From contig NZ_FOTR01000001.1 of NCBI RefSeq assembly GCF_900114645.1, positions 62,001 to 126,000 of the forward strand: 64,000 bases of DNA. The letters are read 5' to 3'. Source of the DNA: Gracilibacillus orientalis. Its GTDB lineage: Bacteria > Bacillota > Bacilli > Bacillales > Amphibacillaceae. Below, piece by piece: positions 8,808 to 17,293 of the stretch (the first letter of the stretch is position 1; each line of letters begins with the position of its first letter). Position numbers and translations under genes: made by a program. The notes below the pieces were generated by a model. It saw only the letters and a program-made list of their open reading frames with translations. It was not told the origin of the DNA and made no database searches.

Positions 8808-9974
8808 TTAATCTCTACTAAACAAGTCCCTCGTATAAACCTTATCCGCTACATCTTTAATTTCATCTGTCAATCTGTTCGCAACAATAACATCTGATAT
8901 TTCTTTAAATTCGTTAAAATCGTTGACCACTCGTGAACCATAAAACTCTTCTTCTTCCAATACTGGTTCATAGACAACAATGTCTATACCTTTTGCCTTG
9001 ATTCGTTTCATAATACCTTGAATGGCAGATTGTCTGAAGTTATCAGAGTCTGTTTTCATTGTTAAACGGTAGATACCGACAACAGATGGATTCTTCGCTA
9101 GGATACTGTCCGCAACATGATCCTTACGTGTCCTATTAGCATCGACAATCGCTCCGATAATATTATTCGGTACATCCTCATAATTGGCAAGTAATTGCTT
9201 CGTATCTTTCGGTAAGCAATAACCACCATAACCAAAGGATGGATTATTATAGTGGTCGCCAATACGCGGGTCCAAGCCGACTCCTTCAATAATCTGTTTC
9301 GCATTTAATCCACGAACTTCCGAATAAGTGTCCAATTCATTGAAGAAGGAAACACGCATAGCAAGATAGGTATTCGCGAATAACTTGATCGCCTCTGCTT
9401 CAGTGGAGTCTGTATAAAGAATCTCAATATCCTCTTTGATCGCACCTTCTGCTAGAAGATTAGCAAACGTACTAGCACGCTCTGATCTTTCTCCAACTAC
9501 AATTCGTGATGGATACAAGTTATCATATAGTGCTTGTCCTTCACGTAGAAACTCTGGTGAGAAAATGATATTGTCTGTATTATACTTTTCTCGCAATTCT
9601 AATGTGTAACCAACTGGAATCGTTGATTTAATGATCATAACTGCCTCTGGGTTACTATCCAAAACGGTCTCAATAACATTCTCGACCGTACTGGTATCAA
9701 AATAATTACGTTCCGGATCATAGTTCGTTGGTGTAGATATAATCACATACTCAGCGTTCTCATATGCTCTACGTACATCTGTTGTAGCTACCAAATGCAA
9801 ATCTTTCGTTTCTAAATACGTTTGAATCTCTTCATCGACAATCGGTGACTGCTTGTTATTAATCATGTTGACTTTCTCTTCCATAATGTCAACTGCAATC
9901 ACTTCATTATGCTGTGCTAATAACACGGCATTCGATAGTCCGACATAGCCTGTCCCCGCTACTGTTATTTTCAT
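8808..9974 (-). CDS. ugd: UDP-glucose 6-dehydrogenase
   Basis: The 388-residue enzyme oxidises UDP-glucose to UDP-glucuronate with two NAD+. The N-terminal Rossmann motif is [10 protein letters not shown] near residue 7, and the catalytic cysteine lies in [13 protein letters not shown] near 258. Length equals the short Ugd class of enteric and other bacteria. It follows a sugar nucleotidyltransferase gene by 15 bases and is the last gene of the operon. The partnership points to uronic-acid nucleotide supply for surface polysaccharide. The UDP-glucose assignment is firm at family level; a related UDP-sugar dehydrogenase cannot be excluded. Confidence 0.88.
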   Translation of the reverse strand: MKITVAGTGYVGLSNAVLLAQHNEVIAVDIMEEKVNMINNKQSPIVDEEIQTYLETKDLHLVATTDVRRAYENAEYVIISTPTNYDPERNYFDTSTVENVIETVLDSNPEAVMIIKSTIPVGYTLELREKYNTDNIIFSPEFLREGQALYDNLYPSRIVVGERSERASTFANLLAEGAIKEDIEILYTDSTEAEAIKLFANTYLAMRVSFFNELDTYSEVRGLNAKQIIEGVGLDPRIGDHYNNPSFGYGGYCLPKDTKQLLANYEDVPNNIIGAIVDANRTRKDHVADSILAKNPSVVGIYRLTMKTDSDNFRQSAIQGIMKRIKAKGIDIVVYEPVLEEEEFYGSRVVNDFNEFKEISDVIVANRLTDEIKDVADKVYTRDLFSRD

Positions 9975-9989
9975 TTTTTCTATTCACCT

Positions 9990-10718
9990 CTAATATAATT
10001 CTTGTACTTTATTATAACTGTCAATCGTACCAATATCATGTCGTAAGCCTTCAAATGTAAAAGCATATACTTCTCTTTGCTGAATCAGCCATGGAATAAA
10101 ATAACCCGGTGCATCAGGATTATTTCCTTCTGCCAAATATTGCTTAAATAATGGTAAAGTCTCCGCCTTGTATAGATAAAAAGGTGGTACAGCTAAGTTC
10201 GATTTCGGTTCTTCTGGTTTCTCTTCAAAAGATGTGACAACACCATCTTCGTTCACTTCAACTATACCAGTACGTTTCATTTCTTCAGGGTCATCTAATT
10301 CATGTGTCGTAATACTGTCTGCATTCACTTCTTGATAAAAGTGAACAAAATCAACCAATTCAAAATCAAAGAGATTATCACCAGCTAAGACCATAATGTC
10401 TTCGTCCACCTCATGCTGATCCAATACATGTTGGATATCAGCAATTGCACCTAATCGATTGTCATTGGTTGTTGTGTGGTCGTTAACAACACTTATTTTC
10501 TTAGTTCCTTGATAGTTTACTGCCCACTCTTGAAAACTTGGCGTGAACTTCTCATTGGTAACAATATATACTTCGTCTATTGAATCGACTTTTTCGACCT
10601 TTTCGATGATATGATTCAGAATCGGTTTCCCTGCTACTTCCAATAAAGGTTTCGCTTTATTCTTGGTTAAGGGATATAATCTGGTCGCATAGCCGGCAGC
10701 TAGTATAATACATTTCAT
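9990..10718 (-). CDS. sugar-phosphate nucleotidyltransferase
   Basis: The protein (242 aa from the start used) is a GT-A fold nucleotidyltransferase like RmlA/GalU. It opens with [18 protein letters not shown], the nucleotide-binding signature, followed by [13 protein letters not shown], and has LAGDNLFDF near 118 for the metal site. A longer frame exists upstream but the start chosen follows GGAGGG and places the signature at the N-terminus. The extra upstream codons derive from a decayed copy of the kinase 3' end. It probably makes a UDP- or dTDP-sugar from the sugar 1-phosphate produced by the kinase encoded at 13.3-14.5 kb. Confidence 0.82.
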   Translation of the reverse strand: MKCIILAAGYATRLYPLTKNKAKPLLEVAGKPILNHIIEKVEKVDSIDEVYIVTNEKFTPSFQEWAVNYQGTKKISVVNDHTTTNDNRLGAIADIQHVLDQHEVDEDIMVLAGDNLFDFELVDFVHFYQEVNADSITTHELDDPEEMKRTGIVEVNEDGVVTSFEEKPEEPKSNLAVPPFYLYKAETLPLFKQYLAEGNNPDAPGYFIPWLIQQREVYAFTFEGLRHDIGTIDSYNKVQELY

Positions 10719-10740
10719 CTTCTTCCCTCCAAAATAATGA

Positions 10741-10816
10741 TAAGGACAAGTTCCCGCTGTCCTCTTGATCCATGAGGTGGGCAACATTATTAGTTTTACA
10801 GAACTGAACTTTGTAG
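10741..10816 (-). pseudogene. duplicated 3' end of the uronate kinase-like gene
   Basis: This stretch matches the 3' end of the kinase gene at 13338-13411 at about 85 percent by hand alignment (two single-base gaps). Its minus-strand translation [18 protein letters not shown] parallels the kinase tail KVHFCKTNNGAHLVDQED. It sits directly upstream of the nucleotidyltransferase gene, as the true kinase end would in an uninterrupted operon. It is a relic of a duplication or insertion event that separated the kinase from its operon partners. Confidence 0.85.
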
Positions 10817-10918
10817 AATTTTTAAATAGATTTCTTACAACATTTACAATTATAACAGATTTTCACTGGGTTATCTTGCGTTACTATAGTAAAAAAATAG
10901 GTAGTGTGCCTTTATTAG

Positions 10919-11410
10919 TTAAAAGTATCCTTTTTCCACCAACACCTTTTGAATTTTCTTTCTAGCAAGCTTTCCCCAGTTTTTCACTGCATTTTCCGTT
11001 ACACCTTCTTCTTTCGCAATGGTTCTAACTGACTGGTCTTTCAACACAAATTTAAAGAACCAATGCCACTGTTTATCTGACAACTGACTTTGAATATCTA
11101 ATAGTAACTTTGTATCTATATGCAACTCATCCTCTATTAGCAAATCTTCTATTGTTACTTGATCCAACCAATTCTGAAATTGATCTCGTTCACGATTTTC
11201 TTTACGAATCTTATTAATGAACCTTCTTGTAATACAATAATAAGCATAGGTAGAAAATTTGGATTTCGATGGATCATAATTTTGAAATGCATGCCATAAA
11301 GCAATTAATCCTTCTTGATAAAATTCCCCTTCCACATCTCGAATTTGATATTTGTGCATGATGTGATAAATCATTTTTTCAGAATCCTTTAAAACATCTT
11401 CAAATCTCAT
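10919..11410 (-). CDS. sigma-70 family RNA polymerase sigma factor
   Basis: A sigma factor of about 163 residues with only regions 2 and 4. Region 2 is seen in EGEFYQEGLIALWHAFQNYD and STYAYYCITRRFINKIRKE; region 4 is the C-terminal helix-turn-helix DQSVRTIAKEEGVTENAVKNWGKLARKKI. A 36-residue longer frame exists, but MRFEDVLKDSEKM follows an AGGAG and gives the normal N-terminus. No anti-sigma gene is adjacent. It is divergent from an XRE/comK-like pair, which suggests a shared developmental or competence function. The exact class (ECF-like or SigH/ComX-like) is not settled. Confidence 0.8.
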   Translation of the reverse strand: MRFEDVLKDSEKMIYHIMHKYQIRDVEGEFYQEGLIALWHAFQNYDPSKSKFSTYAYYCITRRFINKIRKENRERDQFQNWLDQVTIEDLLIEDELHIDTKLLLDIQSQLSDKQWHWFFKFVLKDQSVRTIAKEEGVTENAVKNWGKLARKKIQKVLVEKGYF

Positions 11411-11788
11411 CACTAGGTGACTCCTATATGACAAGCACTTGCCGTTCGTATTCCGCGGTAAAGTGATCATATAAAAGTTCGAGATAGATGTCATATGAAG
11501 ATATTTTTTAATTAACATATGAAAATAAAAAAAGTTATGGTTGTTTAGTTATTTTATATCGTTAAAAACAGATTATCTAATAACTCGATGAAAATATGAT
11601 GGTATTTATATTTCAATAAATTTGTTTTCTGAAAAATTAACAAGTGACCTTAACCATATTCTCTTTGATCCACCTTCCGACCATTATGGTGATGCTATTC
11701 TTAAATTACATAATTTACTTAAACACGAAATATATTTCGTTCCAACCTCTTTTTTATTTTAGGAGAATAGTTAAGAGGTTGAATTATT
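11411..11788. promoter_or_regulatory. divergent regulatory region between sigma factor and XRE/comK-like operon
   Basis: This AT-rich 378-base gap separates two divergent regulator genes and holds no ORF. A perfect 16-base palindrome, ACGAAATATATTTCGT at 11725-11740, lies 49 bases upstream of the XRE start. It is a good candidate operator for the XRE protein or another local regulator; this is inference from position and symmetry. Confidence 0.55.
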
Positions 11789-12088
11789 ATGAATGAATTG
11801 GAAAAAGATAATTTTCTATACGTATTAGGAGAATATTATAAGAAACAGCGTATTACCATAGGCTGGACCCAAAGTGAAGTAGCCGAGACTTTACATATGA
11901 GCGTTCGTTCCATTCAGCAATTTGAGAAGGGTGAGCTTAATCTAGCAATATCCCGCTTTGTAGAATTAACAGAGTTATTAAACGTTCCCTATTCCTTTGT
12001 AGAAGAACAGTTCAAAGCATATGGCTACCAGTCCTTTCAAGAGCAAGTAAAAGAAGTAACAAATCGAAAGGAAAAGAAAAAGAGATGA
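11789..12088 (+). CDS. XRE-family helix-turn-helix regulator
   Basis: The 99-residue protein is a Cro/C1-type DNA-binding protein. The helix-turn-helix spans about residues 15-70 with TIGWTQSEVAETLHMSVRSIQQFEKGELN, followed by a basic tail. A purine-rich AAGAGG lies ten bases upstream. Its stop overlaps the start of the comK-like gene by four bases (ATGA), so the two are translationally coupled. It probably controls its own operon through the 16-base palindrome upstream. No known orthologue is recognised. Confidence 0.8.
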   Translation: MNELEKDNFLYVLGEYYKKQRITIGWTQSEVAETLHMSVRSIQQFEKGELNLAISRFVELTELLNVPYSFVEEQFKAYGYQSFQEQVKEVTNRKEKKKR

Positions 12089-12546
12089 TGAAAGATTATC
12101 GGATAACAAGAAAAACCTTAGCCATTATATCAAACAAAGATATATTTCATCAGTCTAAAATAGTTGAAATGGAGAAGGAAATTCACCATTCTTCTCCTCC
12201 ACTACAAATCATAAAAGAAAACTGTATGCATTACGGCGCTGCATATGATGGGCGTAAAAAATCCGTACAACACCACTTAGATTTCCACCAAAAAACACCC
12301 ATTCCTATTGTTGCATCCAAAGCAATTTATACCTTCCCTACCGAATCACCACAAAATGATAATTGTTGTTGGCTGTTTTTCCATGGAGTGAAAGATATCT
12401 TCACCGAGACGAAAAACAATATCACAAATACAGTTGTTCTTTTAATTAACGGGAAATTACTGACCTTGGATATTTCCATATATACTATAAAAGAACAATA
12501 TGATCGAACCGGAATGTGTAAGGTAGTGTTTGATCAATTATTATAA
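12085..12546 (+). CDS. ComK-family competence transcription factor, short form
   Basis: The 153-residue protein matches the ComK family, the master activator of DNA-uptake genes that binds pairs of AAAA-N5-TTTT boxes. The core PLQIIKENCMHYGAAYDGRK (residues about 38-57) and the later KAIYTFPTESP and CCWLFFHGVKDI segments align by eye with Bacillus ComK. It ends near residue 153, about 40 residues short of B. subtilis ComK (192 aa), and lacks the C-terminal FMLYP-type segment that binds the MecA adaptor for ClpCP degradation. It may thus be a MecA-independent paralogue; that is inference. It is coupled to the upstream XRE gene. Confidence 0.8.
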   Translation: MMKDYRITRKTLAIISNKDIFHQSKIVEMEKEIHHSSPPLQIIKENCMHYGAAYDGRKKSVQHHLDFHQKTPIPIVASKAIYTFPTESPQNDNCCWLFFHGVKDIFTETKNNITNTVVLLINGKLLTLDISIYTIKEQYDRTGMCKVVFDQLL

Positions 12547-12628
12547 TGCTTCAATATCAATCAAACATGATTGAACAAGAGGAAGAGTATTATCAATCAT
12601 TAGTTTCGTATTAGGCTCTATAAACAAA

Positions 12629-12802
12629 TTATGTATCTTTTTTCAATTTTTGATAAACTTTAATATACTCATCTAATAATTCACTATATTCTAAAGTAGA
12701 GGGTGCGGTTAAACCATCTCGAAATCCCTTATCCAATAATTCTCTTCGCATAACCTCAATTCGTTCTAATAATAATTCTACATCGATTTCCCTATTGCCC
12801 AT
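12629..12802 (-). CDS. Spo0E-like aspartyl-phosphate phosphatase
   Basis: A short frame of 57 residues follows AGGGGA at eight-base spacing. The product reads LLLERIEVMRRELLDKGF and then YSELLDEYIKVYQKLKK, the helical-hairpin pattern of Spo0E-family phosphatases, whose SxxLD motif is here YSELLDEYI. Members remove phosphate from Spo0A~P and thereby delay sporulation. It lies tail-to-tail with the comK-like operon, inside the same block of developmental regulators. The family match is good; the target is inferred. Confidence 0.8.
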   Translation of the reverse strand: MGNREIDVELLLERIEVMRRELLDKGFRDGLTAPSTLEYSELLDEYIKVYQKLKKDT

Positions 12803-12993
12803 ATTTTGAATCCCCTTTATCTACAAGCACAATAATACACCCTTAAACATAAGTTAGTTAACTTTAAATTGAATATACCATAGTATTAACATGTAAGTGG
12901 TACGTTATTTAGTACCAAATAATGATGTTTTCTTTGTGTTGTCTGTAATCACCATCTGAGTTTTGACGATTGCTTTTTTGTTAATGTCGCTTA

Positions 12994-13224
12994 GTGGATT
13001 TGGAAGGATGGATTCATAAAAAAGTGATTGTAAAAATTAATAGTATTTTAAATAAACACGATATTTCGTTAAGAGAGCTTACCCGAAGAACTGATATCAG
13101 ACATGCGACACTTAGTGAACTATCTAATCAAAAACGACAGAATATTAACTTTCAACATATTGAGAAAATTGCTGAAGCACTTGACATTCAAGATATTCGG
13201 GAAATAATTGATTTTACAGTCTGA
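12994..13224 (+). CDS. small XRE-family regulator
   Basis: This frame of up to 76 residues is almost entirely a Cro/C1 helix-turn-helix domain: INSILNKHDISLRELTRRTD then IRHATLSELSNQKRQNINFQHIEKIAEALDI, similar in layout to YozG-like small regulators. The start is uncertain. The GTG used here has no clear Shine-Dalgarno, and an internal GTG at 13024 is another choice. It is the last gene of the regulator block, convergent with the kinase gene. Its target is unknown. Confidence 0.6.
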   Translation: MDLEGWIHKKVIVKINSILNKHDISLRELTRRTDIRHATLSELSNQKRQNINFQHIEKIAEALDIQDIREIIDFTV

Positions 13225-13252
13225 AGAGAAAGATTGATAAGGATAATTATCG

Positions 13253-13288
13253 CAAAAAAATAATCCCAAGATACATTTCATCTTGGGA
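13253..13288 (-). terminator. terminator of the kinase gene
   Basis: The inverted repeat TCCCAAGAT/ATCTTGGGA is followed on the minus strand by TTATTTTTTT. It ends the kinase transcript about 45 bases after its stop, confirming that the kinase is now separated from the downstream operon genes. Confidence 0.8.
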
Positions 13289-13332
13289 CAACTATCATTA
13301 AGTACTATTTATAGAAATGGCCAGGCCGATTC

Positions 13333-14541
13333 TTATTTAAGGATAGTTCCCTTGTCCTCTTGATCCACGAGGTGGGCTCCATTGTTGGTTTTACAGAAGT
13401 GGACTTTGTAGACGTCTTTGTATGCTGGGTGTTGGGCCGGATAAATAGCGTCCATGTTTGCTTTGATTTGTTCTTTATATGCTGGATCAATTAACCCAAT
13501 ACAACAGCCTCTGTAACCTGCCCCACTAAAACGGGCTCCATATACACCTACTGTTTCTTTCAATACTTCATATATAGTGATCAATTCTGGGCAGCCTGAT
13601 TCATATTGATGAATCGAGCTTTCACCTGATTCAAACATCAATTTGCCGAACTGTTCAATATCCCCTTGTTCCCATGCTTCAATTCCTTGCCGTACACGGT
13701 CCTGTTCAGTAAAAAAGTGATTGAGTCGCTTACGGAATTTGCCTGGTACGTGGTCACGATACTTACGATAATGTTCTTCTGAAATATCCCTTAGTTTCAC
13801 ATCCTGCAAGGCGGTTCGTTCAAGACCAGCTAATTCTTCCACAATCCAGCCTGCCACCTTACATTCATCCACTCTATTATTATAATCTGTACCGATCAAT
13901 GCTTTACTTACACCTGAATATACGATCACTACTTCAACTTCCGGCATAGTAGTAGCTTTCTCTACTAATCGGTGTTCTTCTGTATGGCAATCCATCACAA
14001 GTAAATGATTATCTTTGCTTAATATGTTAGCCGATTGATCAAGAATACCGTTCTTTAAGCCGATAAATTCGGTTTCTACCCAGTGACTGTAGGAAATCAA
14101 AGCTTCCTTAGTAATAGTAAGTTTATTAGCTTTACATAAAGCCATCAAATAAGCAGTTGTTACGGCAGCAGAAGAACTTAGTCCGCCTATTGGTAATTTC
14201 CCGCTAATAACCGCACGAAATCCATTTTGCAGTTTATGGTCTCGGTGTAATGACAACACTGCTCCCCGAATATAGTTCCCCCAAAAGTGAGGTAGCATCA
14301 TAGGAACTTGATCAATATGGAAATATTCTTCATCAGGAAAGTCCATACTGCTAACCCTAATATAGCCGTCATCTGAAGGAGCAAACACCATTTCGACATT
14401 TGCATCAAGTGCCATACCTGTAACCAATCCATCTTGGTGATCTACATGTGCACCTAATGGACAAATACGAAGTGGTGAACGTACAAGATAGGCTGGGTTT
14501 TCACTGTATATTTGTTTAAATGTCTCAAAAAGCTCCTGCAT
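13333..14541 (-). CDS. GHMP kinase, galacturonokinase/galactokinase-like
   Basis: The 402-residue enzyme phosphorylates a sugar at C1 with ATP. The substrate motif is SPLRICPLGAHVDHQDG near 22-38, not the GEHTDYN of galactokinases; the RICPLGAHxDHQ form is that of plant galacturonokinase. Motif 2 is PIGGLSSSAAV near 117 and motif 3 GVYGARFSGAGYRGC near 339; ILDQSANILS and MDCHTEEH also parallel that enzyme. A uronic acid substrate is therefore likely. Together with the nucleotidyltransferase it would salvage uronate into a UDP-sugar. The gene is cut off from its partners by a 2.5 kb insert flanked by a copy of its own 3' end. Confidence 0.72.
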   Translation of the reverse strand: MQELFETFKQIYSENPAYLVRSPLRICPLGAHVDHQDGLVTGMALDANVEMVFAPSDDGYIRVSSMDFPDEEYFHIDQVPMMLPHFWGNYIRGAVLSLHRDHKLQNGFRAVISGKLPIGGLSSSAAVTTAYLMALCKANKLTITKEALISYSHWVETEFIGLKNGILDQSANILSKDNHLLVMDCHTEEHRLVEKATTMPEVEVVIVYSGVSKALIGTDYNNRVDECKVAGWIVEELAGLERTALQDVKLRDISEEHYRKYRDHVPGKFRKRLNHFFTEQDRVRQGIEAWEQGDIEQFGKLMFESGESSIHQYESGCPELITIYEVLKETVGVYGARFSGAGYRGCCIGLIDPAYKEQIKANMDAIYPAQHPAYKDVYKVHFCKTNNGAHLVDQEDKGTILK

Positions 14542-14817
14542 TTTAAATACCCCATTTACATGGATTACTCATGACTTTAAACTTCTTTTCCACACATAAA
14601 TTATATAATTTGAAGCTAAATACCATTCTTCATTATAACATATTTACCATATCAAGATTATTACATTTTCCAAATGATAGGGAATCTTTGAGTTATTTAT
14701 TAATAGTGAAAACTCAAATACCGCAAACACTTAGTGTGTTTTAACTAAATTAGAACATATATAGTTTGTTTCCCTAACATTCACCCTTTATTATGGTAAT
14801 TTTTTCTCAAACAGGAT

Positions 14818-15210
14818 GTGATGTTTTTGGAAAACAAACTAGGGTTACGATTAGAAAATCTTTGTGAACAATTTAATTATGACTACAAAACAATAAGTAA
14901 AAAACTTGGTTATTCAGAAAATACTTTTGGACATTATGTCAGAGGAGTTCGTACTCCTGATTACCATACACTTATAAAAATAGCTGATTTATTTAATGTT
15001 TCCTTGGATTATTTGTTACGTGGTAAAGAGTTTAGCTACAACAGAAAGGATCATTTAAATGACCTTTTACCGATATTAGACCGAATAGGCGCTCAAAAAG
15101 CGTCAATCCATCTATCAGAACATTGGGACTCACTGACTGATGATAACCTAAAAGAAGTAGTAAGCCATTTTGAATGGGTCTTAGATAGACAAAATTATCT
15201 AAAAAAATAA
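14818..15210 (+). CDS. XRE-family transcriptional regulator
   Basis: The 130-residue protein has an N-terminal Cro/C1 helix-turn-helix (YDYKTISKKLGYSENTFGHY to DLFNVSLDYLLRG, about residues 20-68) and a helical C-terminal region with LTDDNLKEVVSHFEWVLD. GTG and ATG are adjacent at the start; the ATG at 14821 is equally possible. The 276 bases upstream hold no gene. The regulated genes are not evident; the next gene encodes a small membrane protein interrupted by an IS. Confidence 0.75.
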   Translation: MMFLENKLGLRLENLCEQFNYDYKTISKKLGYSENTFGHYVRGVRTPDYHTLIKIADLFNVSLDYLLRGKEFSYNRKDHLNDLLPILDRIGAQKASIHLSEHWDSLTDDNLKEVVSHFEWVLDRQNYLKK

Positions 15211-15338
15211 ACCCTTCTCTAATAAATGAGTACATAAAATGTAGCGAACTTCATTAAAGAAGAAAATAGAATGATCAACATGTTTACTCCACCTTCTTCT
15301 TCATTTGCTCTCAACATATGGAAAGGAGGTGTTTTTTT

Positions 15339-15569
15339 ATGATGGCCATTTTAGAGTTAGTTGGTTTATTTGCTATTATTTTTTCTATTACTTATCTTAG
15401 CTTTCATTTTATTAAGAAAATAACAAACAAAGAAAGAGTACTATCTAAGAAAATCTTCTACTTATCATTATTGGGAGGAATAAGTTTGTTTGTCCTCGCG
15501 GTTATAGTGGATGATTCAACTGTTTATGCAGAACTAGATGAAGTAAAAACTCATAATGAAGAACTGTGA
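15339..15569 (+). pseudogene. small membrane protein truncated by an IS3-family element
   Basis: This frame starts at an ATG behind a strong AAAGGAGGT and encodes 76 residues. Two hydrophobic segments (LELVGLFAIIFSITYLSFHF and a second near 40-55) are followed by a charged stretch ending KTHNEEL. The TGA stop is formed by the first three bases of the IS terminal repeat, so the original protein was probably longer, with an extracellular C-terminal domain now lost. No continuation is recognisable beyond the IS. Family unknown. Confidence 0.6.
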
Positions 15570-15633
15570 TAAGCTCCCTTCTAAGTAGACAGATTAAAAA
15601 ATAAAAATCTGCTACTTGGGGGGAGATATTTTT

Positions 15634-16310
15634 ATGTCCAGAAAAGGTCATACTGCTGAATTTAAACGGACAGTATTGGATGCCTATGAAAATCAGGGAT
15701 AGCTTAAGTGAGATCCAGCGAAAGTACGGTGTACATAATACCACCCTTGTGCATTGGATGAAAATGGTGGACAAATACGGTGTGGAAGGTTTAAAGGGGA
15801 CTTCCCACAATAAAACCTACACAAAAGAAATGAAATTAGTTGCCATATCAGATTACCTGTCAGGTAACTATTCACAAAGAGATGTCATAGAAAAGCATGG
15901 GATTTCCAGCACATCTGTTTTAAGAAAATGGATGAAAGATTATAATGGTCATAGAGAAATAAAAGGACAACCGGAAGGAATGAGTCGCTCTATGACTAAA
16001 GGGAGAAAAACCACGTGGCAGAAACGTATTGAGATTGTACAAGACGCTTTAGCCAATCATAGGATTATCATAAAACGGCGGTAGCAAATCAAGTATCTTA
16101 CCAACAAGTCTATCAATGGGTGGAAAATATGAAGCTGGTGGATGGGATGCGTTAAAAGACCGACGTGGTCGTTCTAAAACAGAGGAAGAATTATAACCGG
16201 AAGAAAAAATGAAGTTAGAGATACGTCGGATGGAAAAAGAGAATGAACGGTTGCGAGCGGAGAATGCCTTTTTAAAAAAGTTAGAGGAGATCGAAAGGGG
16301 GCGGTCATAA
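15634..16310 (+). pseudogene. IS3 orfA, frameshifted
   Basis: The frame starts MSRKGHTAEFKRTVLDAYEN behind GGGGGGAG, then meets a TAG. The helix-turn-helix region SLSEIQRKYGVHNTTLVHWM continues in another frame. A further shift is needed near 16060-16130 to read KTAVANQVSYQQVYQWVE and KYEAGGWDALKDRRGRSK, and a stop interrupts TEEEL before the leucine-zipper end RRMEKENERLRAENAFLKKL. It once encoded the DNA-binding part of the transposase and is dead. Confidence 0.85.
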
Positions 16311-17194
16311 CCCGTGTTCGTTTAGAAAATCGCTATTTAGCGATTCAACAACTTTACGAGGAAGAAAATTTTTCTATTCTGTTATTATGCGAAATAGCAA
16401 AGGTGGCACGTGCCTCCTATTATAAATGGTTGAATCGAACACCAACAGATGAGGATAAACTAAATGAAACTTTATTAGAGGAGATGGAAAATCTTCATCA
16501 AAAAGTGAATGGGATTTATGGATACCGTCGTATGACCATGAATATGGAACGTCAATTTGACCGCCCGTTTAATCACAAACGTATTTATCGTCTCATGAAT
16601 ATAGCAGGGATACAGGCTGTCATTCGCCGAAAGAAAAAGCGTTATTCAAAGTCCACACCACAACATGTTGCAGACAATCTATTGAATCGAGACTTCACAG
16701 CGTCAAAACCAAACGAAAAATGGGTTACAGATGTTACGGAATTCAAATATAGCATGTCCAAAAAAGCTTATTTAAGTGCCATTCTAGACTTGTATGATGG
16801 ATCCATTATAAGCTATAAAATCTGTACTTCTAACAATAATCAATTGGTCTTTGACACGTTGAAACAAGCTTTAGAGACGTCATCAGATGCGAAACCTTTA
16901 ATCCATAGTGATCGTGGTTATCAATATACCTCACCTGGCTTTAAATATATCATTGATAATGCTGGGGTGAAGCATAGTATGTCGAGAGTGGGAAGGTGCA
17001 TTGATAATGGTCCAATGGAGTCGTTTTGGGGGACATTGAAATGCGAAAAGTATTATTTACATCAAAAAGACTATCACACGTACGAAGCGTTGGTTGAAGC
17101 CATTGAAGAATATATTCAATTTTATAATTACGAACGATACCAAAAACGACTAAATGGCCTAAGCCCCATGGAGTATAGGGCTAAGGCCGCCTAA
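16280..17194 (+). CDS. IS3 orfB transposase catalytic domain (intact)
   Basis: The frame is open from the slippery A AAA AAG at 16274-16280 (a -1 shift continues VRGDRKGAVITRV) to its stop, about 304 residues. The rve/DDE integrase triad is present: D in WVTDVTEF, D in IHSDRGYQY and E in MESFWGTLK, with the HTH_21 segment GIYGYRRM upstream. The first ATG is at 16403, so normal expression would need the frameshift from orfA, which is itself broken. The catalytic domain is intact but probably not produced as a functional fusion. Confidence 0.85.
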   Translation, partial: VRGDRKGAVITRVRLENRYLAIQQLYEEENFSILLLCEIAKVARASYYKWLNRTPTDEDKLNETLLEEMENLHQKVNGIYGYRRMTMNMERQFDRPFNHKRIYRLMNIAGIQAVIRRKKKRYSKSTPQHVADNLLNRDFTASKPNEKWVTDVTEFKYSMSKKAYLSAILDLYDGSIISYKICTSNNNQLVFDTLKQALETSSDAKPLIHSDRGYQYTSPGFKYIIDNAGVKHSMSRVGRCIDNGPMESFWGTLKCEKYYLHQKDYHTYEALVEAIEEYIQFYNYERYQKRLNGLSPMEYRAKAA

Positions 17195-17293
17195 TAAACA
17201 TTTTTTATTATTTCCACTGTCTACTTGACAGGGGGCAGTTCAGATTTCATGCGCTTTATTATTAGAATTTTTGTCCTATCTCATCAATCAGGT

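Larger units (their letters stand above)
15567..17242 (+). mobile_element. IS3-family (IS150-like) insertion sequence, 1.68 kb
   Basis: Imperfect terminal inverted repeats are seen: left TGATAAGCTCCCTTCTAAGT and right (reversed) TGAACTGCCCCCTGTCAAGT, both continuing AGACAG, 19 of 26 bases matching. Inside are a broken orfA and an intact orfB with an A6G slippery site between them, as in the IS150 group. No target-site duplication is visible (left flank ctg, right flank gat), so the insertion is old or followed by rearrangement. Left-end decay and orfA mutations indicate an element no longer able to move by itself. Confidence 0.85.

Noticed and set aside
8700-8897. A 65-codon plus-strand frame beginning MQTVAHTVRKTP
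   Set aside because: It crosses the ugd terminator and the end of the ugd gene and has no ribosome site; only the short transposase-like part upstream is meaningful.
17243-17293. Continuation of the truncated membrane protein to the right of the IS
   Set aside because: The short frame after the right repeat (DFMRFIIRIFVLSHQ) has no similarity in character to a continuation and no target duplication joins the flanks.
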